This document shows positions 16,073 through 25,500 of a DNA stretch of 64,000 nucleotides, piece by piece (the first letter of the stretch is position 1; every line of letters starts with the position of its first letter). A model generated the notes under the pieces. It was given only the letters and a program-made list of their open reading frames with translations, had not been told where the DNA came from and did no database searches. Both the position numbers and the translations under genes were made by a program. Origin of the DNA: Clostridia bacterium (GTDB lineage: Bacteria; Bacillota; Clostridia; Christensenellales; Aristaeellaceae); assembly GCA_017519405.1 (NCBI GenBank), contig JAFWSH010000006.1, positions 135,284 to 199,283 on the forward strand, read 5' to 3'.

Positions 16073-18679
16073 TCAGGTGTTGTCCTCCACGGCGGTGTCC
16101 GCCACGCGGGTGACCACGATGGTGTTCTCGTCCCGCATGGACAGGGCCACCTGGTCCCGCAGGGAGAAGTGACCGGCGATGAGCTCCTCGGAGAGGAGGT
16201 CCTCCACCCGGCGCTGGATCAGCCGGCGGAGCGGCCGGGCGCCGTACTTGGGATCATAGCCCTCCTTGGCCAGGTAGTTCACCACCTGCTGGTCCCAGGT
16301 GAGGACGGAGCCCCGCTCCTTCAGGAGATTGGCCAGCTGCTTGAGCATCAGCTCGGCGATCTGGCGGATGTCCTCCTGGGTGAGGCTGTGGAAGACGATC
16401 ATCTCGTCCACCCGGTTGATGAACTCCGGCGCGAACCGGTCCTTGACCGCCTTCATGGTGACGGCCTGCATCCGGTCGTAGGTGCGCTTGTCCTCGGAGG
16501 CGGGGTCCTGACTGCCGAAGCCCAGGGCGCGGCTCTGCTCCAGCTCCCGGGCGCCGGTGTTGGAGGTCATGACGATGATGGTGTTCTTGAAGGAGACGGT
16601 GCGGCCCTGGCCATCGGTGAGCCGGCCGTCGTCCATCACCTGCAGCAGGATGTTGAAGACGTCGGGATGGGCCTTCTCGATCTCGTCCAGCAGCACCACG
16701 CTGTAGGGCTTGCGGCGCACAGCCTCGGTGAGCTGGCCGCCCTCCTCATAGCCCACATAGCCCGGGGCGGAGCCGATGAGCCGGGTGACGGAGATCTTCT
16801 CCATGTACTCGGACATGTCCAGGCGGATCACGGCGCTCTCGCTGCCGAAGACGGCGGCGCCGAGGGCCTTGCACAGCTCCGTCTTGCCCACGCCGGTGGG
16901 GCCCAGGAAGAGGAAGGAGCCGATGGGGCGGTTGGGATCCTTCAGGCCCGCCCTGGAACGGCGGATGGCCCGGGCGATGGCGCTGACCGCCTCGTTCTGG
17001 CCGATGACGCGCTCATGCAGCTGCTCCTCCAGGTTGGTGAGGCGCTGGATGTCCGTGGAGCTCATCTCGTTCACCGGGATGCCGGTCCACTCGGAGACCA
17101 CGGCGGCGATGTCCTGCTCGGTCACCAGGCCCCGGTCGGAGGTGCGCTCCACAGACCAGGACTCCCGCTTCTTCTGGACCTCCGCACGGATCTGGCTCTC
17201 CTGGTCGCGCATGGCGGCGGCCTTCTCAAAGTCCTGGCGGGAGATGGCTTCCCGCTTCTCCACCACCACGGCCTCCAGCTGGTTCTCCAGCTCCTTCACC
17301 TCCGGCGGTGCGGTGGCGGCGGAGATGCGGATCCGGGAGGCGGCCTCGTCCATCAGGTCCACGGCCTTGTCCGGCAGGAAACGGTCGGTGATGTAGCGGG
17401 AGGAAAGGTGGACGGCGGCGTGGATGGCCTCGTCGGAGATCTGCACCCGGTGGTGGGACTCGTAGCGGTCCCGCAGCCCCAGGAGGATCTTCTCTGCGTC
17501 CGCCGTGCTGGGCTCGTCGATGAGCACGGACTGGAAGCGCCGGGCCATGGCCTTGTCCTTCTCGATGTGCTTGCGGAACTCCTCCACCGTGGTGCAGCCG
17601 ATGCACTGCAGCGCGCCCCGGGACAGGGCGGGCTTGAGCATGTTGGCGGCGTCGTTGGTGCCCTCGGAGGACTCGCCGGCGCCCATGAGCATATGCATCT
17701 CGTCGATGAAGAGGAGGATGTTGCCGTTCTTCTGGATGTCCTCCAGCAGGTGCTTGATCCGGTCCTCAAAGTCGCCGCGGTAGTGGGTGCCGGCCAGCAT
17801 GGCGGTGAGGTCCAGCTGCAGCACGCGCTTGCCCATGAGCATCTCCGGGACGTTGCCGGCGGCGATGCGCTGGGCCAGGCCCTCCACCACCGCCGTCTTG
17901 CCCACGCCGGCGTCCCCCACCAGCACGGGGTTGTTCTTGGTGCGGCGGATGAGGATCTGAATCATCCGCTGAATCTCCTTTTCCCGGCCGATGCAGGGGT
18001 CCAGCTCATGGTTCTCGGCGGCGCTGGTCAGGTCGATGGTGAACTTGCGCAGGGTGTTGCCCACCAGGCCCTGGCCGCCACTCTGCCCACCCCGGCGCTC
18101 GGCGCCCTGGGCCCGGGAAGGCGTGGAGCCGGTGCGGGGGGAGGAGATGTTCTCCCTGGGCTCCTCGGGATTCACCGGCTGGGGCGGATCCCCGGCGGGG
18201 GACGGCGGATTGGATGTGGGGGTGGGGGTGCTGCTGGTGGACTGGGAACCCTGGGCCAGCATGTCCAGCAGCTGCTGCCGGGTGCGGTCCGGGTCCACCC
18301 CCAGCCGGCTGAGAATGCTGAAGCCCTTGCTGTCGTCCAGCTTCAGCAGGGCCAGCCAGAAGTGCTCGGCGGAGACGTAGGTCTGGTTGCAGGCCTTGGA
18401 CTCGGCGAAGGACTGCTCCAGCAGCTTTTTCATCCGGGGAGAGAAGGAGGAGACGGTCTCTGCGGGGGTGCTGTCCGGGTCGGGACGCCCTTCCAACAGG
18501 ATGTCCATGACCTTCTTCTCGTCCATATGGGAAGCGATCTCGGCCGGAAGCTCGTTCATGGTGTGGAGAAGTCCCACCAGCAGGTGCTCCGTGCCAACGC
18601 ACTTCTCGTGGAGCCTTTCCGCGGTTTCGCGGGCTGCGGTCAGGGCGGCGTGGGCGCGCTCGGTATAGCGTCCAAACAT
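16073..18679 (-). CDS. clpC: ATP-dependent Clp protease ATP-binding subunit ClpC
   Basis: ClpC is the AAA+ unfoldase that delivers substrates to ClpP. The 868-residue protein has the Clp_N double repeat (1-148), a Pro/Ser/Gly/Arg-rich linker (about 149-205), AAA-1 with GDAGVGKT (255-262), a UVR segment within the middle domain ([13 protein letters not shown]), and AAA-2 with [11 protein letters not shown]. ClpC/ClpE-specific features are the UVR motif and the [15 protein letters not shown] pore-2 region. The linker after the N-domain is longer and more disordered than in B. subtilis ClpC. It lies 36 bases after ctsR with a GAGGCG ribosome binding site. McsA and McsB, the usual partners, are absent from this operon. 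Confidence 0.96.
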   Translation of the reverse strand: MFGRYTERAHAALTAARETAERLHEKCVGTEHLLVGLLHTMNELPAEIASHMDEKKVMDILLEGRPDPDSTPAETVSSFSPRMKKLLEQSFAESKACNQTYVSAEHFWLALLKLDDSKGFSILSRLGVDPDRTRQQLLDMLAQGSQSTSSTPTPTSNPPSPAGDPPQPVNPEEPRENISSPRTGSTPSRAQGAERRGGQSGGQGLVGNTLRKFTIDLTSAAENHELDPCIGREKEIQRMIQILIRRTKNNPVLVGDAGVGKTAVVEGLAQRIAAGNVPEMLMGKRVLQLDLTAMLAGTHYRGDFEDRIKHLLEDIQKNGNILLFIDEMHMLMGAGESSEGTNDAANMLKPALSRGALQCIGCTTVEEFRKHIEKDKAMARRFQSVLIDEPSTADAEKILLGLRDRYESHHRVQISDEAIHAAVHLSSRYITDRFLPDKAVDLMDEAASRIRISAATAPPEVKELENQLEAVVVEKREAISRQDFEKAAAMRDQESQIRAEVQKKRESWSVERTSDRGLVTEQDIAAVVSEWTGIPVNEMSSTDIQRLTNLEEQLHERVIGQNEAVSAIARAIRRSRAGLKDPNRPIGSFLFLGPTGVGKTELCKALGAAVFGSESAVIRLDMSEYMEKISVTRLIGSAPGYVGYEEGGQLTEAVRRKPYSVVLLDEIEKAHPDVFNILLQVMDDGRLTDGQGRTVSFKNTIIVMTSNTGARELEQSRALGFGSQDPASEDKRTYDRMQAVTMKAVKDRFAPEFINRVDEMIVFHSLTQEDIRQIAELMLKQLANLLKERGSVLTWDQQVVNYLAKEGYDPKYGARPLRRLIQRRVEDLLSEELIAGHFSLRDQVALSMRDENTIVVTRVADTAVEDNT

Positions 18680-18715
18680 GGTATCGCCTCGCTTTCTCCC
18701 CCGGAGCGGGGGTTG

Positions 18716-19219
18716 TTACAGGGGGTTGGATGGGGGAGGAACGGCGTCATTCTGCCGGTTCTTTCCGGCGACGGCGGTGAGCATGGCCTTCATGGTCCGG
18801 GCCCGCAGGGCGTCCTTGACGTTCTCCGGCATGGGAACGCCCAGGGCCTGGTCGGATACGGCGGCCCGCATGATGTCCGCCTCGTCCCGGGTGATGATCC
18901 CCTCCTGGGTCAACTGGCCGATGAGCCGCAGGGCCTCCACCCCGGTCAGGGCGGTGCCGATGCGCTCCCGGATCATCCATTGCAGCCGCTGGCCGCTGCT
19001 TCGCACGATCCGCACGATGCGGATGTATCCGCCGCCGCCCCGCCTGGACTCGATGATGTAGCCGTTGTCCGGCGTGAAGCGGGTGGCCAGTACATAGTTG
19101 ATCTGGCTGGGCGCACAGCTGAAGTACTCCGCCAGCTCGTTCCGCCGCAGCTCCACCTCGGGCTCCTCCTGGGTCATCAGTTCCTTGATGAATTGTTCAA
19201 TGGTGTCGCTCAGTCTCAT
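18716..19219 (-). CDS. ctsR: Class III heat-shock repressor CtsR
   Basis: CtsR dimers repress clp genes and release DNA on heat stress. The 167-residue protein has the winged-helix domain: MRLSDTIEQFIKEL, the recognition region AEYFSCAPSQINYVLATRF and the wing RRGGGGYIRIVRI, whose glycine-rich tip is the thermosensor in B. subtilis CtsR. A C-terminal dimerisation domain follows. GAGGGAG precedes the ATG by 4 bases. A candidate CtsR box lies just upstream, implying autoregulation. With no mcsB in the operon, inactivation by McsB does not operate from this locus. Confidence 0.95.
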   Translation of the reverse strand: MRLSDTIEQFIKELMTQEEPEVELRRNELAEYFSCAPSQINYVLATRFTPDNGYIIESRRGGGGYIRIVRIVRSSGQRLQWMIRERIGTALTGVEALRLIGQLTQEGIITRDEADIMRAAVSDQALGVPMPENVKDALRARTMKAMLTAVAGKNRQNDAVPPPSNPL

Positions 19220-19241
19220 AGGACTCCCTCGATTCCGGTCA

Positions 19242-19258
19242 ATAGACTTTCTTTGACC
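19242..19258 (-). promoter_or_regulatory. Candidate CtsR operator
   Basis: Read on the minus strand the site is GGTCAAA-GAA-AGTCTAT, against the known heptad repeat RGTCAAA-NAN-RGTCAAA. The first half is perfect and the second matches 5 of 7. It sits immediately downstream of the ctsR -10 element, where repressor binding would block transcription. Confidence 0.8.
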
Positions 19259-19265
19259 TAAGTCT

Positions 19266-19274
19266 ATTATACCA
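19266..19274 (-). promoter_or_regulatory. Extended -10 promoter of ctsR-clpC
   Basis: On the minus strand TGGTATAAT gives an extended -10 (TGnTATAAT) with a perfect core at 19271-19266. No good -35 is seen at 16-18 bp. TTGACA at 19284-19279 is only 7 bp away, too close to be its partner. Confidence 0.65.
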
Positions 19275-19296
19275 CGGCTGTCAAGGGATGGAGCGC

Positions 19297-19325
19297 TTGA
19301 CAGGGAGGGCGGCGTGCGCTATGAT
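19297..19325 (+). promoter_or_regulatory. Sigma-A type promoter for the 19440 gene
   Basis: TTGACA (19297-19302) and TATGAT (19320-19325) are 17 bp apart, a near-consensus promoter facing away from ctsR. Confidence 0.78.
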
Positions 19326-19360
19326 GATCCGGGTATGCCGGATCGTCTGAATGCATCATA
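19320..19360 (+). repeat. Nested inverted repeats at the start of the 19440 transcript
   Basis: TATGATG (19320-19326) and CATCATA (19354-19360) form an outer pair. GATCCGG (19326-19332) and CCGGATC (19338-19344) form an inner pair around a 5-base loop. The element begins at the -10 box and covers the expected transcription start, so it could be an operator or a leader hairpin. It is not followed by a T-run. Confidence 0.6.
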
Positions 19361-19439
19361 GCACAGGGGACGGGGCGCTGCAAGCGTACCGGCGGTTCAA
19401 AGGCAGGGAAGGCGGAACAATCGGACAGGAGGGACGGGC

Positions 19440-19904
19440 TTGTACAGCGAGGAGGAATTGACCGGCCTGCGGCGGAAGATCGCCGGGCGGCGGTGGATGA
19501 TCCTGGTGCCGGCGGCGCTGCTGGCGGCGGGGGCTGTGACGGCCGCGGTGCTGCGGCAGGAGCTGCTGACGGAGATCCTCACGATCCTGACCGGCGTGCT
19601 GCTGATCTTCGCCTGGGACATGTTCCTGCGGCCGCTGCGCTGCTATGAGCGGCACATGAACCAGATGCTCCACGGGCGCCTCCACGAGGTGGAGGGCGAC
19701 TGGGCCGGCATGGAGGACGAGGTCTCCCTGGTGGAGGGCGTCCGCTTTCACCCGGTGACCCTGGCCTGCACGGACGAGGCGGGCAAGCCCTATGAGCGCC
19801 TGCTGTACTATGACGCGGAAAAGGAAAGACCCGCCATCCTGCGGGGACAGCGGGTCCGGGTGACCTACAGCGACCGGCAGATCGCGCAGATCCACATATT
19901 GTAA
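19440..19904 (+). CDS. Uncharacterised small membrane protein
   Basis: The 154-residue protein is not recognised. It begins with a charged segment (YSEEELTGLRRKIAGRR), has two hydrophobic helices (about 19-36 and 45-61) and ends in a soluble beta-rich domain of about 85 residues (GRLHEVEGDWAG, VEGVRFHPVTLACTDEAG, RGQRVRVTYSDRQIAQIHIL) that resembles a small OB- or PH-like barrel. TTG at 19440 is used as start, 6-7 bases after AGGAGGGA. It is monocistronic, with a good promoter and a strong terminator, and is divergent from ctsR. Confidence 0.7.
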   Translation: MYSEEELTGLRRKIAGRRWMILVPAALLAAGAVTAAVLRQELLTEILTILTGVLLIFAWDMFLRPLRCYERHMNQMLHGRLHEVEGDWAGMEDEVSLVEGVRFHPVTLACTDEAGKPYERLLYYDAEKERPAILRGQRVRVTYSDRQIAQIHIL

Positions 19905-19912
19905 ACTGTTCA

Positions 19913-19935
19913 GCCGCCTTCGGGCGGTTTTTTTT
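19913..19935 (+). terminator. Rho-independent terminator with UUCG tetraloop
   Basis: CCGCC (19914-19918) pairs with GGCGG (19923-19927) around TTCG, followed by eight T residues (19928-19935). The T-run abuts the 3' end of aroC on the other strand. No T-run follows on the minus strand, so it terminates only the plus-strand gene. Confidence 0.9.
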
Positions 19936-21026
19936 CATGCCTGGTGCAGGAAGGCCAGGCGCTCCATCCACAGCTCCGTGAGGCCGGTGGCTGCCACGGC
20001 CTCCACCACCGGGCAGACCCGGGGCAGCAGGCAGGGATCATGGCGGCCCCGGACGGTGAGGGGGACGTTCTCCATCCGCGACAGGGAGACGGTCTCCTGG
20101 GGCCGGGCGATGGAGGGGGTGGGGCGCACGGCGCAGGTGAAGAGCAGGGGCATGCCGTTGGTGATGCCGCCGTTGACGCCGCCGGAATGGTTGGTGGCGG
20201 TGACCACCCGCCCCGCCTCCACCCGGAAGGCGTCGTTCATCTCGCTGCCCCGGCCGCCGGCAAAGTCGAAACCGTCCCCGAAGGAAACCGCCTTGATGCC
20301 GGGCACGGAGAAGAGCAGCCGGGCCAGGGTGGACTCCACGCTGTCGAAGAAGGGCGCCCCCAGGCCGGCGGGCAGGCCGTCCACCCGGCAGGTGACGGCG
20401 CCCCCCAGGGAGTCCCCCTCCGCCTTGGCCCGGAGAATGAGCGCCTCCATCTCGCCGGCCAGGCCGGGCCGCAGGGTCGGGAGGACCATGCCGGCGAGGA
20501 AGCCGAGGTCCCCTCCGGCCTCCCCGATGGGGTCGTCCCGGAGGCTGCCCAGGCGGCTGATGTGGCTCGCAATCCGGATCCCCTGCGCCCGGAGGAACTG
20601 GGCGGCCAGGGCGCCGGCCAGCACCAGCGGCGCGGTGAGCCGGCCGGAGAAGCTGCCGCCGCCCCTGCTGTCCTCGAAGCCGTAGAAGCGCACATGGCCG
20701 GTGTAGTCCGCATGGCCGGGGCGGGGACGGTCCAGCGGGTCCTCATAGTCCCCGCTGTGCTGGTCCCGGCTGCGGAAGATGGCGCACAGAGGCTGCCCGG
20801 TGAGGACACCGTCCCGGATGCCGGAGAGGAATTCCGGCTCGTCCTGCTCCCGGCGGGGGGTGGTGAGGGGGCTGCGGCCCGGGGCGCGGCGCGCCAGCGC
20901 CTGCCGCAGGGCCTCCTCATCCACCCGCATGCCGGCGGGCAGGCCCTCCACCGTGATGCCCACCGCCGGTCCGTGGCTCTGGCCGAAAATGCTCAGCCGG
21001 AGATACTGCCCGAAGCTGCTGCTCAT
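19935..21026 (-). CDS. aroC: Chorismate synthase
   Basis: AroC converts 5-enolpyruvylshikimate-3-phosphate to chorismate, the last common step of aromatic amino acid synthesis, using reduced FMN. The 363-residue protein opens with SFGQYLRLSIFGQSHGPAVG (the GxSHG signature), then RRAPGRSPLTTPRREQDEPE, HADYTGHVRFYG, SRGGGSFSGRLTAPLVLAG and the late NHSGGVNGGITNGMPL, ending with RHDPCLLPR. The start at 21026 is the Met just before SSSFGQY; its ATG overlaps the aroA stop, so the two are translationally coupled. The open frame continues upstream through aroA but is not coding there. Confidence 0.96.
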   Translation of the reverse strand: MSSSFGQYLRLSIFGQSHGPAVGITVEGLPAGMRVDEEALRQALARRAPGRSPLTTPRREQDEPEFLSGIRDGVLTGQPLCAIFRSRDQHSGDYEDPLDRPRPGHADYTGHVRFYGFEDSRGGGSFSGRLTAPLVLAGALAAQFLRAQGIRIASHISRLGSLRDDPIGEAGGDLGFLAGMVLPTLRPGLAGEMEALILRAKAEGDSLGGAVTCRVDGLPAGLGAPFFDSVESTLARLLFSVPGIKAVSFGDGFDFAGGRGSEMNDAFRVEAGRVVTATNHSGGVNGGITNGMPLLFTCAVRPTPSIARPQETVSLSRMENVPLTVRGRHDPCLLPRVCPVVEAVAATGLTELWMERLAFLHQA

Positions 21027-22297
21027 TCCGCTTTGCCTCCAAGACTCCGGTAGGCGTCCAGGTAGCTGGGCCAGGACTTGTCCAGGGCCTCGGCGTCCGG
21101 CACGGTGACGGGGCCGTCTGCGGCCAGGGCGGCGGCGGAGGCCAGCATCACCATCCGGTGGTCCTTCAGGTCCGGGAGAACAACGCCGCCCCGGAGGCGC
21201 TTCACGCCCCGGATCACCAGGGTATCCCCGTCCTCCACCCGGGCGTTCCCGCCCAGGGCATTCAGGATGGCGGCGGTGGTGCCCAGCCGGTCGCTCTCCT
21301 TCAGGCGGAGGCGGCTGCAGTGGGTCAGGCGGCTCTCCCCCTCCGCCAGCTGGCACACCAGGGCCAGCATGGGGGCGATATCCGGGGTGTCCTGCATGTC
21401 CAGCACCGCGCCCCGCAGCGCGCCTGCATACACCCGCACGCTGCCGCCGCTGGTCTCCACCCCGGCGCCCAGGGCCCTGAGATGCTGCACCACGGCGCGG
21501 TCCCCCTGGAGGGAGTCCGGATCCAGACCGATGACGCGGACATCCCCGCCGATGGCGCCCATGCACAGGGCCACCGCGGCCTGGCTCCAGTCCCCGTGCA
21601 GGGGGCCGCTCATCGCCTGGTAGCACTGCCCGCCGGGGATGCGCCAGGCGGCCTCCCCTGTCTCCTCCACCGTGATGCCGCTCTCCCGCAGGGCCTGCAC
21701 CGTCATGCGGATATAGCTCACGGACTCCAGCGGGGGCTTGACGGTGATGGTGGAAGCCCCGGGCAGCAGGGGCAGGGCAAAGAGCAGGCCGGAGACAAAC
21801 TGGCTGGAGACATCCCCGGGCAGCACATACTGGCCGTTCTCAATGCCGCCGGTGATGGTGAGTTCCGCCGTGCCGTCGGCGCCCTCTCCCATGCGCCAGA
21901 GCACGCCCCGGGGCACAAAGAGCTGGCGGTAGACCTCCATGGGCCGCTGGCCCAGCCTGCCGTGCATCCGGAAGACGCCGCCGTGGGTCAGGGCCAGGGC
22001 GATGGGGACAAAAAAACGCAGCGTGGAGCCGCTCTCCCCGCAGTCATAGACGGGAAGCAGCGCCGGCCGGTCCTTGCGGCCCGCCACCGTCACCGCGTCG
22101 CCATCGGTGCTGATCCGGGCCCCCAGGGCCCGCAGACACCGGATGGTGGCGTCCGTATCCTGGGAATACATATAGCCCGTGAGCCGGGTTTCACTCCCCG
22201 ACAGACCGGCGCAGAGGAGTCGGCGATGGGCTTCGGACTTGGAGGGCGGGGCAGTCAGGGTGCCGGCGGCGCGCGCCGGGGAGAAGGTGATCTGCAT
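21023..22297 (-). CDS. aroA: 3-phosphoshikimate 1-carboxyvinyltransferase (EPSP synthase)
   Basis: AroA joins shikimate-3-phosphate and phosphoenolpyruvate. The 424-residue protein has LTAPPSKSEAHRRLLCAGLS near the N-terminus, DCGESGSTLRFFVP, the DVSSQFVSGLLFALP block, GDWSQAA, and late SRLRLKESDRL with KDHRMVM. SKSEAH in place of SKS-T-R is characteristic of class II-type enzymes from Gram-positive bacteria, which are often less glyphosate-sensitive; that property is inference. ATG 22297 is chosen over the in-frame TTG at 22303, given AAGGAAG about 10 bases upstream. It is the first gene of the aroA-aroC operon. Confidence 0.95.
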   Translation of the reverse strand: MQITFSPARAAGTLTAPPSKSEAHRRLLCAGLSGSETRLTGYMYSQDTDATIRCLRALGARISTDGDAVTVAGRKDRPALLPVYDCGESGSTLRFFVPIALALTHGGVFRMHGRLGQRPMEVYRQLFVPRGVLWRMGEGADGTAELTITGGIENGQYVLPGDVSSQFVSGLLFALPLLPGASTITVKPPLESVSYIRMTVQALRESGITVEETGEAAWRIPGGQCYQAMSGPLHGDWSQAAVALCMGAIGGDVRVIGLDPDSLQGDRAVVQHLRALGAGVETSGGSVRVYAGALRGAVLDMQDTPDIAPMLALVCQLAEGESRLTHCSRLRLKESDRLGTTAAILNALGGNARVEDGDTLVIRGVKRLRGGVVLPDLKDHRMVMLASAAALAADGPVTVPDAEALDKSWPSYLDAYRSLGGKAE

Positions 22298-22324
22298 GGG
22301 CAAGGGCTTCCTTTCCTTTGGTTG

Positions 22325-22361
22325 ATGATGACATCATAACACACGGGACGGGCGGTGTCTT
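22325..22361 (-). promoter_or_regulatory. Probable aroA-aroC promoter overlapped by a palindrome
   Basis: On the minus strand AAGACA (22361-22356) and TATGAT (22338-22333) are 17 bp apart, and the region upstream of the -35 is A-rich like an UP element. A 13-bp palindrome, ATGATG-A-CATCAT (22325-22337), overlaps the -10 and could be an operator. Confidence 0.55.
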
Positions 22362-22455
22362 GTTTTCATTCTGTATTTTAGGTTTTTTTCACTGTTTTTC
22401 GGTCGGGGCGCGGCCCCGGGCAGGGGAATGTTGCAATGATGAAGCGGGGAAACGG

Positions 22456-22484
22456 TTGCGGGTTTCAGCCGGATGTGGTAAAAT
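22456..22484 (+). promoter_or_regulatory. Sigma-A type promoter for the CotH/VTC cluster
   Basis: TTGCGG (22456-22461) and TAAAAT (22479-22484) are 17 bp apart, about 55 bases before the CotH-family start. Confidence 0.68.
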
Positions 22485-22537
22485 GGGCAGGCCGGCCGGT
22501 GCCGGTTGGTTTTCAGAGTATGTCATGAGGTGATTCC

Positions 22538-25500
22538 ATGAGCCAGACCAGGCGCAGAAGGGGCTCTGCCCAGCAGCCTGATATCGCCCTGCGGACCCGC
22601 CGCCGCAACAAGGCCAGGATTGTTGTGTCCATTTTTGCTTTTGCCGCCGCCCTGGCGCTTTTGCTGCTGATCACTCCCCGGGGACAGACCCGGGCGCAGC
22701 ACACCATTGCCTCGGAGGACGGCACCCTGGAGAATGAGGAGGGCGTGGTGGCCACCCATGCCTACAGCGGCCTGCGGATCAGCGAGGTCATGCCCTCCAA
22801 CCATACGGCGGTGCCGGACGAGAACGGCAAGTTTGCCGACTGGGTGGAGATCTGGAACGCGTCGACGGAGGTGAGGTCCCTGTCGGGGATCGGCCTGAGC
22901 GACCGGGGCGACTCCATCCGCTTCCTCTTCCCCGACATCAGCCTGCCCCCGGACGGCCGGGTGGTGGTCTACTGCGACAACACCAACCAGGTGGAGAGCG
23001 GCAAGCCCTTCCACGCGAAGTTCAAGCTCTCCAGTGTGGGGGAGAAGGTGTACCTCTACGACCCCAACGCCTACGTGATCGACTCCGTCTCCTACGGCAT
23101 CCTGGGGTCCGATACCTCCTGGTCGCTGCTGCCGGATGGCCAGTGGGCGGAGGTGCCCTACTTCAGCCCCGGCTATGAGAACACCCAGACGGGCCATGCC
23201 GCCTACCGGACGGACACCATGGTCACCGACGGCGCACTGATCATCAACGAGGTCTGCGCCGACCCCAAGTCCGGCCTCACCGACCAGGATGGGGAGTTTG
23301 TGGACTGGGTGGAGCTGTATAACACCACCGACCGGGACATCTCCCTGGACCTCTACGCCCTCTCGGACAAGGAGAACAGGCCGCTGCGCTGGCGCTTCCC
23401 GGATGGGGCGGTGGTGCCCGCCCGGGGCTATTATCTGGTGTTCTGCTCCGGCAAGAACCGCCGGGATGACCCCACCGACATCCCCCACACGGACTTCCGC
23501 CTCAGCGCGGAGCACGACACCCTGGTGCTCTCCGACAGCCGGGGCCGGATCGTGGACCGCACCATCATCGACAACCTGCCGGAGGACGCCTCCTGGGCCC
23601 GGGACCCCAACGGCATCTTCTCGGTGCACCCCATGACCACCCCCGGCCGGGACAACGCGGACGTCGGCGGTGCGGACACGGACCTGCGCCGCCGCAACAT
23701 CTCCGGCGTCTACATCACCGAGGTCATGGCCTCCAACGACTCCGTGAAAACCCTGGACGACACCACCTTCGTGGACTGGATCGAGCTGTACAACGCCGGC
23801 ACCGAGCAGATGAACCTCAGCGGATACGGCCTGTCCGACAACATCGGCAGGCCCCGCCGCTGGCAGTTCCCGGCGGGCACGGTGATCAACCCGGGCACGT
23901 ATCTCATCGTCCACTGTGACGGGAACGAGGCGGCCTCCACCGCCCAGCAGCCCCACACCTCCTTCCGGATTGTCCGGGCCGGCGGGGAAACCGTCTGCCT
24001 CAGCGATCCCCAGGGCAAGGTGCTGGATAAAATGATCCTGCCCACGGTGCCCACCAATATCTCCTATGGCCGCACGGCGGGCATTTCCGGCTTTTTTTAT
24101 TATGACACCCCCACCCCGGGCGCGGCCAATGCTGGCGGGTTCAAGGGCTATGCCGAGCCGCCGGAATTCACGGTGGCGCCGGGGCTCCACTACGGCACGG
24201 TGCAGACCGGCTTCACCATCCCCGAGGGCACCACGGTGTTCTACACCACCGACGGCTCCGTCCCCACCCGGGATTCTGCCCGGTACGGCGGGGAGATCCT
24301 GGAGCTGAACTTCACCGGGATCCTGCGGGCCAGGGCCTTCTCCGACGACGAGCTGATCTACCCCAGCACCATCACCAGCGGTTCCTTCCTGGTGAACACC
24401 TACCACAACCTGCCGGTGTTCTCCCTGATCACGGATCCGCAAGGGCTGTGGAACGAGACCGACGGCATGCTGGTGACGGGCAGCAATGTGGTGAAGGAGC
24501 CCGGCAAGCTGCCCTTCAAAAACACCATCTACCGCCAGTTCGGCAAGACGCTGAACCGGGAGGTGCATGTGGAGTACTATCAGCTGGACGGCACCCAGGT
24601 GCTGAACCAGGACAGCTCCTTCCGGCTGATGGGCGACTATTCCCTGGACATGCCCCAGAAGAGCATGAAGTTCCGGGCCAAATCCCTCTACGGCGCCAAG
24701 ACCTTTTCCGCCGCCCTGTTCGAGGACAGGCCCTACACCGAGTACAAGTCCATCGTGCTGCGCAACAGCGGCAACGACTGCATGTGGACGCGGCTGCAGG
24801 ACGGTTTCCAGTCCCGGCTGCTGGACGCCTACCAGGCGTCGGCCACCTACAGCGAGGACACCATCCCGGTGATCCACCAGGCCTGGAAACCGGTGGTGGT
24901 GTACATCAACGGGGTCTACTGGGGGCACATGAACCTGCGGGAGCGGGTGGACCGCTTCTTTGTGGCCCAGCACGAGGGCCTGGCCCTGTCCGACGCCGAC
25001 AAGATGGTCATTCTCCAGGGCTCCGGCACGGTGAAGGTGGGGGTCCGCAGCGACCGCAAGGAGTGGCAGGCCTTCCTGCAGAAGGTCAAAAAGTCCAACC
25101 CGGCCAAGAACCAGGAGGACCTGCAGTACATCCTGGACAACGTGGATGTGGACAACCTCTTTGAGTACATGGCCTTTGAGATGTTTGTGGGCAACTCGGA
25201 CATCGGCAACACCCGCTACTACCGCCTCAAGACGCCGGGGAGCAAGTGGCGCTGGATCCTCTACGACGTGGACTACGGCCTGTACGACTCCGGCTTCAAC
25301 AGCCCCAAGAGCTACACCAAGACCCAGGGCATGGGCCAGATGAAGATCGACAACACCGTCTTCCGGGCGCTGCTGAGCGTGCCGGAGTACAAGGACAAGT
25401 TCCTGCGGAAGATGGCGGATGTCTACTACTTCCTCTCCACGGACAAGATGCTGGAGATCCTGGAGCCGCTGGTGGCGCAGATCGAGCCGGAGATGGGCAT

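Noticed and set aside
16040-19261. A 1073-codon plus-strand open frame opposite clpC and ctsR
   Set aside because: It begins inside a terminator hairpin and mirrors the two conserved minus-strand genes; no domain is visible.
19279-19284. TTGACA on the minus strand as the -35 of ctsR
   Set aside because: It is only 7 bp from the TATAAT. An extended -10 is a better explanation.
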